Positions 1-8,381 of a stretch of 64,000 nucleotides of DNA are shown here, piece by piece (the stretch's first letter is position 1; every line of letters starts with the position of its first letter). This DNA is from Candidatus Promineifilum breve (lineage in GTDB: Bacteria; Chloroflexota; Anaerolineae; Promineifilales; Promineifilaceae), in assembly GCF_900066015.1 (NCBI RefSeq), contig NZ_LN890656.1, positions 186,001 through 250,000 on the forward strand, written 5' to 3'. The notes under the pieces were generated by a model. The model ran no database searches and was not told where the DNA came from. It was given only the letters and a program-made list of their open reading frames with translations. Made by a program: the position numbers and the translations under genes.

Positions 1-264
1 CCCGACGACCCGGCTATCCGTGACTGGGCGCGGCGGCGGGTGGCGCTGGCCCGCGATTGTTTCCGCGAGGGTCGGGCCTACATCGGCCAATTGCGGAACC
101 GGCGGCTGCGGCTGGCCGGTTACGCCTACGTGGCCCGCTTCGAGTACGTGGCCCGCCTCATCGAACGCGACGGCTACCGGCTGCGGGCCGAGTACCCGGA
201 GCGCAAGTCGGCCGCGTCGGCGCTATGGCTGGCCGGGCGGACGTTATCGTCGTTGTTTCAGTGA
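1..264 (+). CDS. Phytoene/squalene synthase-like protein, C-terminal part (5' truncated by window)
   Basis: Frame 1 is open from the first base to a TGA at 262-264 and gives about 87 residues. The residues are Arg/Tyr/Leu-rich and helical (for example GYAYVARFEYVARLIERDGY), like the last helices of trans-isoprenyl diphosphate synthases of the phytoene/squalene synthase family. The active-site Asp-rich motifs would lie upstream of the window, so the family call rests on helix style and on the CrtI-like desaturase that follows 142 bp downstream. In that pathway phytoene synthase makes phytoene from two geranylgeranyl diphosphates and the desaturase acts next. Any all-helical protein end would look similar, so certainty is moderate. 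Confidence 0.55.
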   Translation, partial: PDDPAIRDWARRRVALARDCFREGRAYIGQLRNRRLRLAGYAYVARFEYVARLIERDGYRLRAEYPERKSAASALWLAGRTLSSLFQ

Positions 265-275
265 TCAAGCAGATT

Positions 276-386
276 GTTACACAGAGATCACAGAGGATCA
301 CAGAGGAAATGGAGAAATGGGTTATTTTGACGTTCAATCTTACCCTCTCCGTGCTCTCTGTGTCCCTCCGTGTCCTCTGTGTAACC
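276..386. repeat. CACAGAG-type short-period repeat hairpin
   Basis: The left arm is made of ACACAGAGATCACAGAGG-like units and the right arm of the complementary CTCTGTGT units, so the transcript could fold into a long imperfect hairpin. The same family recurs at 6288-6415, 7492-7621 and 30362-30488. Confidence 0.8.
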
Positions 387-406
387 TCTTCATTACGGGG
401 TAAATC

Positions 407-1936
407 ATGAGTAAACATACCGCCATCGTCATCGGTGCGGGCATCGGCGGCATTGTGGCCGCCACCCATCTGGCCCAGCACGGCCTGCGCGTCACGGTCA
501 TCGAGAAGAACAGCCGCGCCGGCGGCCGCTGCGACCGCCTCAGCCGCGACGGCCACCATTTCGACACCGGCCCGACGCTGCTGGTCATGCCCCTGCTCTA
601 CGATGCCGAGTTCGCCGCGCTGGGGGCCGACATGGGCCAACTGCTCGACCTGCGGCGCATTGACCCGACCTACCACCTGGTGTTCGACGACGGCCGCCAG
701 TTGGCGCTGACCTCGAATATGGACGACATGCGCGAGCAACTGGAGGCCATCGAGCCGGGGGCGTATGATGCTTTCCGGCGCTATCTGGAAGAGGGCGACC
801 GCCACTACCACGTGGGCACGGCCAAGCTACTCTCGCGCGATTTCCGCACCTTCGGCGACTTCTTCAACCTCGACAACCTGCCCCTCATCTACCAGTTAAA
901 GCCCTTCGCCCGCCACTATGACCACATGGCCGACTACTTCCAAAGCCCGCGGCTGAAGGCGGCCTTCACCTTCCAGGACGTCTACATGGGTCTCAGCCCC
1001 TTCGAGGCCCCGGCCACCTTCTCCATGATGCCCTATAGCGAGCTGGCCCACGGCGTCTGGTATCCCCAGGGTGGCATGTACGCCATCGTCGAGGCCATGA
1101 TGGGGCTGGCCCATGACGCCGGGGTGGAATTCATCTTCGATACCGAGGTGAAGCAGATCACCATCGTTGACGACCGGGCGCGGGGGGTGGTGCTGGAGGA
1201 CGGCGAAACACTGGGGGCCGACGTGGTGCTGGCGAACGCCGACCTGCCCTACGTCTACCGCGAACTGCTGCCGCCGGACGGGCTGGCCCAAAAGCTGAAC
1301 AACAAGCGCTACTCCTGCTCGACCATCAGCTTCTTCTGGGGCGTCGATTGCGAGTGCGTCCTGCCGCCGCACACGCTCTTTCTGGCCGAGGATTACCGCG
1401 AGAACTTCGTCAGCATCATCCGCGATCTGACCATGCCGGTCAATCCCAGCGTCTACATCCATGCCCCGGCCCGGCTCGACCCGGCCATGGCCCCGCCGGA
1501 CGAGGACACGCTGATCGCCGTCGTGCCTGTCGGCCACCTGTCGGAGACGCGGACGCAGGATTGGGGCGAGATGCGCGACCGGGCGCGCGACCACGTTTTT
1601 CGCCGTCTGGCCCTGCTGGGCATCACCGACCTGCAAGACCACATCAAGTTCGAGATGTCGTTCAACCCGCTGTCCTGGCGCAAGCGGTATAACCTGGTGA
1701 AAGGCTCGACCCACGGCCTATGCCACAACCTGACCCAGTTGGCCTACTTCCGGCCCGGCAACCGCCACCCGGACTACGACAACCTCTACTTCGTGGGGGC
1801 CAGCACCCACCCCGGCACCGGCCTGCCCACGGCGATGGTCTCCGGCCGGCTGGTGGCCCGGCGTATTACCGAGGAGATGGGTATCTACCAGTTCGGCCGT
1901 CGGCGGGAGAGTAAGCCGGTTGCGGCGCTGATCTAG
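407..1936 (+). CDS. crtI: CrtI-type phytoene desaturase / carotenoid oxidoreductase
   Basis: This 509-residue flavoprotein would introduce double bonds into phytoene or a related C30-C40 carotenoid at the membrane. The N-terminus has the FAD dinucleotide-binding motif GAGIGGIVAA (about residues 10-19), followed by an acidic strand end (VIEKN) and GGRCDR, the standard CrtI/amine-oxidase opening. Near the C-terminus, YFVGASTHPGTGLPTAMVSG (about 462-481) matches the FAD-contact signature of bacterial phytoene desaturases. The length is normal for the family (490-510). The ATG at 407 starts directly at the FAD motif. The upstream neighbour looks like the matching synthase. Whether the product is phytoene desaturase, a diapo- variant or a later carotenoid oxygenase/isomerase cannot be fixed from sequence alone. 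Confidence 0.85.
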   Translation: MSKHTAIVIGAGIGGIVAATHLAQHGLRVTVIEKNSRAGGRCDRLSRDGHHFDTGPTLLVMPLLYDAEFAALGADMGQLLDLRRIDPTYHLVFDDGRQLALTSNMDDMREQLEAIEPGAYDAFRRYLEEGDRHYHVGTAKLLSRDFRTFGDFFNLDNLPLIYQLKPFARHYDHMADYFQSPRLKAAFTFQDVYMGLSPFEAPATFSMMPYSELAHGVWYPQGGMYAIVEAMMGLAHDAGVEFIFDTEVKQITIVDDRARGVVLEDGETLGADVVLANADLPYVYRELLPPDGLAQKLNNKRYSCSTISFFWGVDCECVLPPHTLFLAEDYRENFVSIIRDLTMPVNPSVYIHAPARLDPAMAPPDEDTLIAVVPVGHLSETRTQDWGEMRDRARDHVFRRLALLGITDLQDHIKFEMSFNPLSWRKRYNLVKGSTHGLCHNLTQLAYFRPGNRHPDYDNLYFVGASTHPGTGLPTAMVSGRLVARRITEEMGIYQFGRRRESKPVAALI

Positions 1937-1950
1937 GCGCATCGGGAACA

Positions 1951-2033
1951 GGTTCTAGGTTTTAGGTGCTAGGTGCTAGGGGAAGAGCGCTCTTCCCTAG
2001 CCCCTAGCACCTAGCACCTAGAACCTAGAACCT
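1951..2033. repeat. TGCTAGG heptamer hairpin
   Basis: Tandem TTCTAGG/TGCTAGG units run up to a palindromic centre (GGAAGAGCGCTCTTCC) and then return as CCTAGCA/CCTAGAA units. It fills the whole gap between the convergent crtI-like gene and the secreted protein gene. Its last base is also the first base of that gene's stop codon on the minus strand. It may act as a bidirectional terminator. Confidence 0.85.
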
Positions 2034-3298
2034 CAATTCACCACATCGATCGCATCAATATTGTAATTGAAGTGGTGGTCCGGCCCGTGCCAATAGAGGT
2101 AGGGGGCGACCACGTGATTCGTGGCGCTATCGACGACGAAGATGTCCTTCTCGGTGAAGGTGCGGCCGTCGATTCGGCCGCTGCCCTTGATCGTCAGGTA
2201 ATAGAGGTCGCCGTCTCCCTCGTCCGCGCCGACCACGTCTTCGGCGGCCAGGCCGGGAATCAGCGAACCGTCAAGCTCAAGGTAGCCGGCGGCATAGGCG
2301 GCAAAGACGATGTCTTCGTCCTGGGTCTTGAGGCCGTTAGCCGGGAACTTGGCCGCGCCGGTCGTGGAGAAATCGAACCAGTCGGCCAGCGCGTCAATCT
2401 TCTCACCGGCGGCGGTCAGCCCTTCCGGCTTGTAATTGTAGAAAAACTCGAAATACCCCACGGTGTTTGGCCCCAGAGAACCGCTGCTGGATTCGGTCGC
2501 GCCGTACTGGAAGGCGATGGAATCGTAGGGCGTCACCGGATGGACGCCGTCAGTACCTATCCACATGGATTGCGTCGCGCTCAGCCCCAGCACAATCTTG
2601 GTCGTATATCCCGGGTCGGCGTGGAGAACGGCCACGTTCTTGGTGATGTCCACGTCGGAAGCGTCGAAGAACAGCATCCACTTCTCCGTCCCGTCGGCGA
2701 AATCGTAGTGGGACAGCACGTCGGCCGCCTGGAACTGGATGCCGGCCACCGTGCCGCCCTTGGCCGGGCTGACCAACAACGGCCGATAGACCGCCAGCCG
2801 GTAGGTATAGGCGTTGCCGCCTACGTTGGCGTCATAGGCCTTCACCCGCAGATAGGCCGGGCCTTCAGTCCACCAAATGGCGCCCCAGACCATCGGATCC
2901 ACCCCGTTCGAGTCGTCGCTGCACGTTTGGACGGTGACGCCGTCGCCCTTCAGGAGACAGATCTTGGCGTCCAGCGGCGAGCCGTTCATCTGGGCGTCGA
3001 TGTCGGCCATCAGCTCCAGATAGCCCGACGGCGTGGCGAGGGCGTAATAATCCACGTCACCGGGCGAGTCGATCTTGCCGGCGATGACGTCGCCCAACAC
3101 GAGCCAGTCGGCATCGCTGGTGTCGTTGTTAGGCTCAATTTCGCTCTTGTTGGCGGCCGGCGAACCGGACTCGCCTAGCTCGTCGACCGGCGCGGCCTTG
3201 ATGGGCGCGGCCGGCTGGGCCTGGGCGGCGACCAGCGCCGTCAGCCCCAGCGTCACCAGGACGATGACAATTACCCGAAAAATCAGCTTGGCGTTCAT
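2033..3298 (-). CDS. Secreted protein with PPC domain and 'SDVDITKNV' repeat domain
   Basis: The 421-residue product starts with a signal peptide (basic MNAKLIFR, hydrophobic core, AQA near residue 28). Residues about 50-170 (EIEPNNDTSDAD, GDVDYYAL, YLRVKAYD) fit the bacterial pre-peptidase C-terminal (PPC) beta-sandwich found in secreted proteins. The second half has segments such as MLFFDASDVDITKNVAV, which resemble the FDGSDVGITKNL repeats of the surface protein at 23038-25437; both genes therefore draw on the same extracellular module, whose function is unknown to me. No catalytic motif is visible. The ATG at 3298 begins the signal peptide. A promoter and a conserved 35-bp block lie upstream at 3434-3477. 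Confidence 0.75.
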   Translation of the reverse strand: MNAKLIFRVIVIVLVTLGLTALVAAQAQPAAPIKAAPVDELGESGSPAANKSEIEPNNDTSDADWLVLGDVIAGKIDSPGDVDYYALATPSGYLELMADIDAQMNGSPLDAKICLLKGDGVTVQTCSDDSNGVDPMVWGAIWWTEGPAYLRVKAYDANVGGNAYTYRLAVYRPLLVSPAKGGTVAGIQFQAADVLSHYDFADGTEKWMLFFDASDVDITKNVAVLHADPGYTTKIVLGLSATQSMWIGTDGVHPVTPYDSIAFQYGATESSSGSLGPNTVGYFEFFYNYKPEGLTAAGEKIDALADWFDFSTTGAAKFPANGLKTQDEDIVFAAYAAGYLELDGSLIPGLAAEDVVGADEGDGDLYYLTIKGSGRIDGRTFTEKDIFVVDSATNHVVAPYLYWHGPDHHFNYNIDAIDVVN

Positions 3299-3433
3299 GC
3301 TACTCCTCAGAAAAGTGGCGCGGCGATTCAGGCGTCGAAGTCAGACGGCCGGGTCAGATACCGGTCTGGCTGAACCGGCGGGGTGGCTCCGCGGCGTGAG
3401 GATCGCCGCAAATGGCTCCAATACTCCTTCTAT

Positions 3434-3477
3434 ATTATAGAGGGGGTGGGGGGCGGTGGATAGTGACGAATGTCATA
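3434..3477 (-). promoter_or_regulatory. Promoter (-10 TATAAT) with conserved 35-bp upstream block, copy 1
   Basis: Reading the minus strand, a TATAAT lies at 3434-3439 and, 3 bp further upstream, a 35-bp block at 3443-3477. The block differs at one base from the one at 5482-5516 and has the same spacing to its -10. It holds an imperfect TGACA/CGTCA inverted repeat and no consensus -35, so activator-dependent transcription is plausible. Confidence 0.65.
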
Positions 3478-3499
3478 TCCTGGGGTGATATGACCAGAC

Positions 3500-5350
3500 C
3501 TAGCGCCGGGTAATGGGCACGAACACCCAATGATCCACCAGCGGCCCGGCCTCATACGCGCCGATGTCGCACTCGTTGGCCGAGGGTCGGCCGTCGCCGT
3601 TGATGTTGCGCGGGAAGTGGCGTTGGTCAGTCTGCCCGGCGCATTGCGCGGACGGCGCGGCGTCGATGGCCGGGCTGCCGGGCGGCAGGGCGTGGGTCGA
3701 CGTGGGGCCGAAGTTGTTGGCCAGGGTCATCGCCACGATTTGACCCGTGGTGACGCCGGCAGGCGGGACGATGTCGGTCGGGCCTACTTCGAAGCCGTAG
3801 ATGCCGGGATCGCCGTTGGCCCCGAACAGATTGAAGCCGCCGTCGAGCGGATTGCCAAAGGCGGCGATCGCCATTTGCGGGCCTAGCGGGGCGGCATTGC
3901 CGGTGATGAGGACGCGCTCGGCGAAGAATGTTTCGGGCCAGACGCCGTTGGTCCATATGCCACCGCCGGCGTTGTCGGCCACGTTAGCGGCGATGGTGCT
4001 GTTGCGGATCGTCAACAGATATGGCTCGACCACCAGGCCGCCGCCGTTGCCGCCATAGGCCGGGCCTTCAGCGGGCACGACGCGGAAAGCCTTGTTGCCA
4101 GAGATCGTGCAGTTTTCCAGCAGCACCTTGCCGCCCTCGGACAGAATGCCGCCGCCGTAAACCGCCTGGTTGCCGTTGATCGTCGTCTCGCGCACGGTCA
4201 CTTCGCCACCGCTCATGTAGATACCGCCGCCGGCCCCGGCCACATTACCGGACAGGATGGAATGGCTGATCTCCACATGCATCTCGCTGGGCCAGACGCT
4301 GTCGTGGATGGCGATCGCCCCGCCGGCTGTATCCTTAAAGCCGGGCACGTTCGGATTGCCGGTCACGTTGTTGGTGAAGCGGCTATGGCGGATGGCCGCG
4401 CTGGGTGTGCTCGCCAGGACCAATGCGCCGCCGATACGGCCGCCAGCCAGGGTGTAGTTGTTCGCGAAGACCGTGCCGTCGATGTCCACATCGCCGCGGT
4501 TGACGAAGACACCGCTGTTCACGGCGTTGTGTCCGCCGGTGATGAAGCTGTCGTGGAGGGTCACATCGGCATAGTAAGCCGAGATCGCGCCGCCGCTATT
4601 GCCGCCGAATTGGCTGCGCTCGACGGTTAGCGACGTGGATTCGGCGCGAATGGCCGCGCCGGTGTTACCGACGAAGGTGCTGTCCCGGACGATGAGGGGG
4701 CCGAGGGCGTGGATGGCCCCGCCGTGACTGCCCTGGACGCGGCCGCCGGCCAGGCCGAGGTTGTCGATCGTCAGGCTGCCGTATGGGCTGACGGTGAGCA
4801 GGTTGAGGTCTGCCTGCGTGTCCGGGTGTAGGCGAATGACCGCGCCGTTGCCCATAATGGTGACGGCCGACGTAATCATCGGCAGGCCGAGGAAGTTGAG
4901 GTAGGCGTGGCCTTGCTCGTGGGTCAGCAGGAATTCGCCGCCGGGCGGCAGGACGATGGTGTCGGCGCCGGCCGGGTCGCCGGGGGCGCAGTTGCCGTGG
5001 ATATGACCGTGAACCGTGTCGATGGCGTTTTCGATGGCCTCGGTCAGCGAGCAGAGATCATCTTCGTCGTCGATGTAGACCGCGCCATTGGCGACGGTGA
5101 TGTCGGCCGCGGCGGCGTAAGACCTGACAGGTTTTCCGAAACCTGTCAGGTCTAGGTGGGCCAGGTCAGGCTGGAAGGCCAGCAACAGCGCCGCCCCGGC
5201 CACAGTCAGGGCCAGGCGGCGGCGCAACAGCCGGCGCAATCGGCGCGGCAACCGGCTCAGCCGCTGATAATGGTGGACGAAACGCGCGGCGAGGGCCGAA
5301 TCGCGGCGCAACAGCCGGACGGCCGCCCACGGATCGGTGGGTGTGCTCAT
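3500..5350 (-). CDS. Secreted right-handed beta-helix protein (CSLREA-like / choice-of-anchor Q type)
   Basis: The start at 5350 is chosen because AGGGGAG lies just upstream of that ATG; the open frame extends 36 codons further, but that part has no ribosome site. The 616-residue product has an Arg-rich N-terminus with one hydrophobic segment (LALTVAGAALLLAF) acting as signal or anchor. Then DLCSLTEAIENA, a CSLREA-like motif, opens a long parallel beta-helix with turns such as GGGIYMSGGEVTVRETTING and GGGLVV...RNSTIAANVADNAGGGI. Near the end, NECDIGAYEAG matches the D-I-G-A-x-E tail of choice-of-anchor Q proteins. It is probably an adhesin-like or polysaccharide-contact surface protein. A 32-bp palindromic repeat lies inside the coding region at 5121-5152 and encodes the DLTGFGKPVRS stretch beside the hydrophobic segment. 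Confidence 0.75.
   Translation of the reverse strand: MSTPTDPWAAVRLLRRDSALAARFVHHYQRLSRLPRRLRRLLRRRLALTVAGAALLLAFQPDLAHLDLTGFGKPVRSYAAAADITVANGAVYIDDEDDLCSLTEAIENAIDTVHGHIHGNCAPGDPAGADTIVLPPGGEFLLTHEQGHAYLNFLGLPMITSAVTIMGNGAVIRLHPDTQADLNLLTVSPYGSLTIDNLGLAGGRVQGSHGGAIHALGPLIVRDSTFVGNTGAAIRAESTSLTVERSQFGGNSGGAISAYYADVTLHDSFITGGHNAVNSGVFVNRGDVDIDGTVFANNYTLAGGRIGGALVLASTPSAAIRHSRFTNNVTGNPNVPGFKDTAGGAIAIHDSVWPSEMHVEISHSILSGNVAGAGGGIYMSGGEVTVRETTINGNQAVYGGGILSEGGKVLLENCTISGNKAFRVVPAEGPAYGGNGGGLVVEPYLLTIRNSTIAANVADNAGGGIWTNGVWPETFFAERVLITGNAAPLGPQMAIAAFGNPLDGGFNLFGANGDPGIYGFEVGPTDIVPPAGVTTGQIVAMTLANNFGPTSTHALPPGSPAIDAAPSAQCAGQTDQRHFPRNINGDGRPSANECDIGAYEAGPLVDHWVFVPITRR
5121..5152. repeat. GACCTGACAGGT palindromic repeat inside a CDS
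   Basis: The two arms (GACCTGACAGGTTT and AAACCTGTCAGGTC) are perfect inverted copies around a 4-nt centre. A near-identical 32-bp unit is intergenic at 32366-32397, and a shorter form is at 19889-19903. The reading frame stays open through this copy. Confidence 0.9.
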
Positions 5351-5472
5351 GCTGCTCCCCTCATTCAACAGGCGCGGTGGCTCAGGCGATGAGGCCGGCC
5401 GGCCGGGCTGTGCCGGACGGTTGGCCTCAGGGGCAGGAGCAGCCGCCAATGGCTCCAACTACGATTTGGTTG

Positions 5473-5516
5473 AGTATAGCCGGGGTGGGGGGCGGTGGAT
5501 AGTGACGAACGTCATA
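5473..5516 (-). promoter_or_regulatory. Promoter (-10 TATACT) with conserved 35-bp upstream block, copy 2
   Basis: On the minus strand a TATACT lies at 5473-5478, and 3 bp upstream is the 35-bp block at 5482-5516, which matches 34 of 35 positions of the block at 3443-3477. This copy contains a perfect TGACG-AA-CGTCA inverted repeat (5503-5514). It should drive the beta-helix gene ending at 3500. Confidence 0.65.
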
Positions 5517-5563
5517 CAAAAAGGATCGAACAGACTTCCCGCGGACGTCTGTTCGCCAACCTG

Positions 5564-6202
5564 TCAGCCCTGGGAGCCAAGAATCCAGGCCAATGCGCCT
5601 TCGGTATCGACTTCTTCAGGTTCCCACAACCAATCCAGCCGCAGCCGGAAGCCGGGGATGGCGGCCGAGGAGTAGACGCCACCCTCGCCGATGGCGGCCG
5701 GAACGAACAGGCCGCGCTCGTCGCGGACGTAGAAGTCGGCTTGTTGCTGTTGGCTCCGGGGATCGATGATCCAGTATTCATTCACCCCGGCGCGTTCATA
5801 CTCGCGGAATTTATTGACGCGATCGGTGGTCACACTGGCGGGCGAGATGATCTCGATGACTAAATTTGGGCCGCCGTCAAAGCGTTGCCGGCTCAGGCTG
5901 CCCAGGCGGTCTTGACCGATGAACAGCACGTCCGGCTCGCGCGACGGGCCGCCGGGCCATAGCTTGACTTCATAGGGGGCCACCATAATCTGACCCAGAC
6001 GGAACTTGTTGACATAAAAGCCTAGAAGTAAGGCCAGCAGCAGGACGAGCTTCTGATGCGATGTTGATGCCGGCATATAGAAAATAGCCTCCCCATCGAC
6101 CCATTCGATAATCCGACTTTCGTCGGGTAGCGCCAGATACTCCTCGTAGGACATACGCTCCTTGCGGAGTGGCCTGATTATGTCAACCGTTAATGTTGCC
6201 AT
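5564..6202 (-). CDS. Uma2-family (DUF820) restriction-endonuclease-fold protein
   Basis: The 212-residue protein has the Uma2 hallmarks: MSYEEYLALPDE near the N-terminus, EWVDGEAI, an S-x-x-H pair (SHQKL), EPDVLFI, LVIEIISPAS, DRVNKFREYERAGVNEYWIID. The E-P-D-V and V-I-E-I-x-S-P motifs carry the PD-(D/E)XK-type acidic residues. The family is very common in Cyanobacteria and Chloroflexota, and its biological role is not settled. I start it at the ATG at 6202; a TTG one codon earlier is possible. Length is normal (180-220). Confidence 0.88.
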   Translation of the reverse strand: MATLTVDIIRPLRKERMSYEEYLALPDESRIIEWVDGEAIFYMPASTSHQKLVLLLALLLGFYVNKFRLGQIMVAPYEVKLWPGGPSREPDVLFIGQDRLGSLSRQRFDGGPNLVIEIISPASVTTDRVNKFREYERAGVNEYWIIDPRSQQQQADFYVRDERGLFVPAAIGEGGVYSSAAIPGFRLRLDWLWEPEEVDTEGALAWILGSQG

Positions 6203-6287
6203 CAATAAACCCCGACTATGAGATGCAAAGACATTATAGCATAGTTCGACCCATCGCTACCGCAGAGCTTTTCAGGAGCCACCTTGG

Positions 6288-6415
6288 AGACACAGAGTAC
6301 ACGGTTGAGTAACAGAGCGCACGGAGGGCAGACACAGAGAGCGCAGAGGACGGCAGCCTCTGGTTTCTTTGTGTGCTCTGAGTCTGCGCTTTATGGTCTC
6401 TGTGTTCTTTGCTCC
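6288..6415. repeat. CACAGAG-type repeat hairpin
   Basis: GACACAGAG and AACAGAGCGCA units in the left half face TCTCTGTGTTC-like units in the right half. It is a degenerate copy of the family at 276-386. Confidence 0.7.
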
Positions 6416-6448
6416 TTAGCCCGATTTAGGAAAAGCCCTGCAAGCCAC

Positions 6449-6601
6449 CTAGACCCTCAGCGAGCCTCGGAAGCCACGAGCGGCATAATACGATTCCGCG
6501 CCGTTGTGATAGACGAAGAGTGCCCCATAGCGGCGATCCATGAAGAGCGCGCCGCCGCGTTGGCGAATGGCCGGCGGGGTGAAGATTATTACGTTGATCA
6601 T
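6449..6601 (-). pseudogene. 3' remnant of a DUF4256-family gene
   Basis: On the minus strand about 50 codons ending in TAG read FTPPAIRQRGGALFMDRRYG followed by FVYHNGAESYYAARGFRGSL. This is the characteristic C-terminus of DUF4256 proteins, which are normally about 180 residues. The upstream part is missing: directly 5' of the remnant lies the GGGGAGCAG-type intergenic repeat. No ribosome site or full-length frame precedes it. The gene has lost roughly two thirds of its length and is probably not functional. Confidence 0.7.
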
Positions 6602-6740
6602 TCTGCTCCCCCGCCCCCCTGCTCCCCTGCACCCCTGCGCCGCCTGTGAATCATCGGTGAATCGTCGTTGGCCGCGCGGGCTGGTTCGGGTAGTATTGGG
6701 GGGCGATGGCGGCCGAAAACTGACGGCCGGCCTGTTGAGA

Positions 6741-6820
6741 ACTGAAGAACGATTGCGATTGCGACAACGATAGCGATAGCGACCTACTGACCACTGTCCA
6801 CTGCCCACTGCCTACTAATA
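6741..6820. repeat. GATTGC/GATAGC hexamer and CACTGTC heptamer repeat
   Basis: CGATTGCGATTGCGA and CGATAGCGATAGCGA units are followed by CCACTGTCCACTGCCCACTG. The same composite lies at 50966-51093, 60367-60475 and (inverted order) 63636-63765. Confidence 0.8.
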
Positions 6821-6823
6821 ACT

Positions 6824-7471
6824 ATGGACGACTCCACCACCATCGAATTCCGCGACAGCGCCGCGCCGTTGGGCGAGACGTTGCGCCAACTGGCCCGCTC
6901 CATCGAGGGCGAACGCGTCACCGTGCGCGAGCTACTGAGCATGGTCGGCGAGCAGGGGCTGTTGCTGGCCCTGATGTTCCTGACCGTGCCCTTCCTGCTG
7001 CCCATCTCCATCCCCGGCGTCAGCACCGTCTTCGGCGCGGTCGCCATCCTCATCTCGCTGGGCATCACTTTCAACCGCGTGCCCTGGCTGCCCGACCGGC
7101 TGCTGGATCGGCCGCTGGATGCCGTGAAGCTGACCGCGGCCATCGAAAAGGGGGCCGACCGCTTCGGCCGCGTCGACCGCATCAGCCACCCCCGCCTGCA
7201 ACGACTGACCGACAGCAAGGCCATGAACCGGCTGGCCGGGCTGGGGCTGCTGCTCGGCTCCACGCTGCTCATCTTCCCGCTGGGGCTGGTGCCCTTCAGC
7301 AATACGCTGCCGGCCTGGGGCATTCTGCTGCTGGCCGCCGGGCAGTTGCAGCGCGACGGGCTGCTCATCCTGTTGGGCTATCTCTTCCTGCTGGGCACGC
7401 TGGTCTACTTCGCCGCGCTGGGGATCGGGGTACTGACCGGGGCGCAGTGGGTCGTTAATATGTTTCAGTAA
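6824..7471 (+). CDS. ExoD-family membrane protein (exopolysaccharide synthesis)
   Basis: The 215-residue protein matches the ExoD family. The N-terminal cytosolic helix ends in ERVTVRELLSMVGEQGLLLAL, then come hydrophobic segments around residues 43-60 (LALMFLTVPFLLPISIPGVS), 62-80, 140-170 and 180-205. ExoD was named for an exopolysaccharide phenotype in rhizobia, but its molecular activity is unknown. The ATG at 6824 follows a repeat with no strong ribosome site. A CACAGAG repeat separates it from the next gene, so it is probably a single-gene unit. Confidence 0.82.
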   Translation: MDDSTTIEFRDSAAPLGETLRQLARSIEGERVTVRELLSMVGEQGLLLALMFLTVPFLLPISIPGVSTVFGAVAILISLGITFNRVPWLPDRLLDRPLDAVKLTAAIEKGADRFGRVDRISHPRLQRLTDSKAMNRLAGLGLLLGSTLLIFPLGLVPFSNTLPAWGILLLAAGQLQRDGLLILLGYLFLLGTLVYFAALGIGVLTGAQWVVNMFQ

Positions 7472-7491
7472 ATAGCAGTTTTCAGAAGTGG

Positions 7492-7621
7492 ACACAGAGA
7501 GCACAGAGGAGTCACAGAGAACGCCGAGTGAAAACGACTTCTCTAGCAATCTCCGTGCATCTCTGACCCTCTCTTGAAATCTCCGTGCATCTCTGTGTCT
7601 TCTCTGTGATCTCTGTGTAAC
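7492..7621. repeat. CACAGAG-type repeat hairpin
   Basis: Left arm GACACAGAGAGCACAGAGG, right arm TCTGTGTC/GATCTCTGTGTAAC. It occupies almost the entire gap between the ExoD-like gene and the hydrolase gene. Confidence 0.8.
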
Positions 7622-7651
7622 CATCCGGTGTCAGAGAGCGAGGAAACCAAT

Positions 7652-8299
7652 ATGGCATTGAATCAACCCAATGGTTATCTGGCCCAACCGGCGTTCGGCG
7701 CGGGCGACCCCGTGCTGGTGCTCCACGCCTGGTGGGGCCTGAATGACACCATCCGGGCGTTGTGCGACCGGCTGGCGGCCGAGGGATTCGTGGCCCTGGC
7801 CCCCGACCTGTACCACGGCCAGGTGGCCGACACCATCCCCGGCGCGGAAGCGTTGGCCCAGACGCTGAACTACGAGCAGGCCAAGGCTCAGGTGGCCGCC
7901 GCGGCCGACTATCTGATCGACCACGCCGGGCCGTCGCCGCGCGGGCTGGCGGTCATCGGTTTCTCATTGGGGGCCAGCTACGCGCTGGACTTTGTGGCCG
8001 GCGCGCCCGATGAGTTGCGGTCGGTCGTCCTCTTCTACGGCACCGGCGACACCGACGTCGGCCGCTCCAACGCCGCTTTCCTCGGCCACTTCGCCGCCAA
8101 CGACCCGTATGAGTCGCCGGAATACGTCGACGGGATGGAGAAATACATCCAAAGCGTCGGCCGCCCGGTGACGTTCCACACCTATCCCGGCACCGGCCAC
8201 TGGTTCTTCGAGCCGGACCGCCCCGATGCCTACAACCCGGCGGCGGCCGAACTGGCCTGGGAACGGACATTGGCATTCTTGCGGAGGGACGACCGCTGA
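7652..8299 (+). CDS. Dienelactone hydrolase family alpha/beta-hydrolase
   Basis: A 215-residue dienelactone hydrolase-like enzyme starts at the ATG at 7652, preceded by GAGGAA; an in-frame GTG at 7628 is less likely. Visible elements are the HAWWGL oxyanion-side motif (about residue 24), a nucleophile elbow GFSLGAS with Ser instead of the Cys of classical dienelactone hydrolase, an Asp in ANDPYES and the catalytic His in GTGHWFFEP. The family hydrolyses lactones and esters; the Ser nucleophile argues for a general esterase role over chlorocatechol degradation. The neighbours give no pathway. Confidence 0.85.
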   Translation: MALNQPNGYLAQPAFGAGDPVLVLHAWWGLNDTIRALCDRLAAEGFVALAPDLYHGQVADTIPGAEALAQTLNYEQAKAQVAAAADYLIDHAGPSPRGLAVIGFSLGASYALDFVAGAPDELRSVVLFYGTGDTDVGRSNAAFLGHFAANDPYESPEYVDGMEKYIQSVGRPVTFHTYPGTGHWFFEPDRPDAYNPAAAELAWERTLAFLRRDDR

Positions 8300-8300
8300 T

Positions 8301-8378
8301 CAATTAGGAATTAGGAATTAGGAATTACGAATTCAGAGAATGCGTATTCCTAATTCCTAATTCCTAATTCCTAATTGC
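8301..8378. repeat. AATTAGG heptamer hairpin
   Basis: Three AATTAGG units and their complement (four TAATTCC units) flank a short centre. It forms an almost perfect hairpin that fills the gap between the hydrolase and GNAT genes. The same family is at 47851-47939. Confidence 0.9.
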
Positions 8379-8381
8379 AAT

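Larger units (their letters stand above)
6203..6823. other. Intergenic region of repeats and one gene remnant
   Basis: This 620-bp spacer holds a CACAGAG hairpin (6288-6415), the 3' remnant of a DUF4256 gene (6449-6601), GGGGAGCAG-type units next to it (about 6601-6640) and a GATTGCGATTGC / CACTGTCCACTG repeat (6741-6820). I see no intact gene. Confidence 0.7.
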
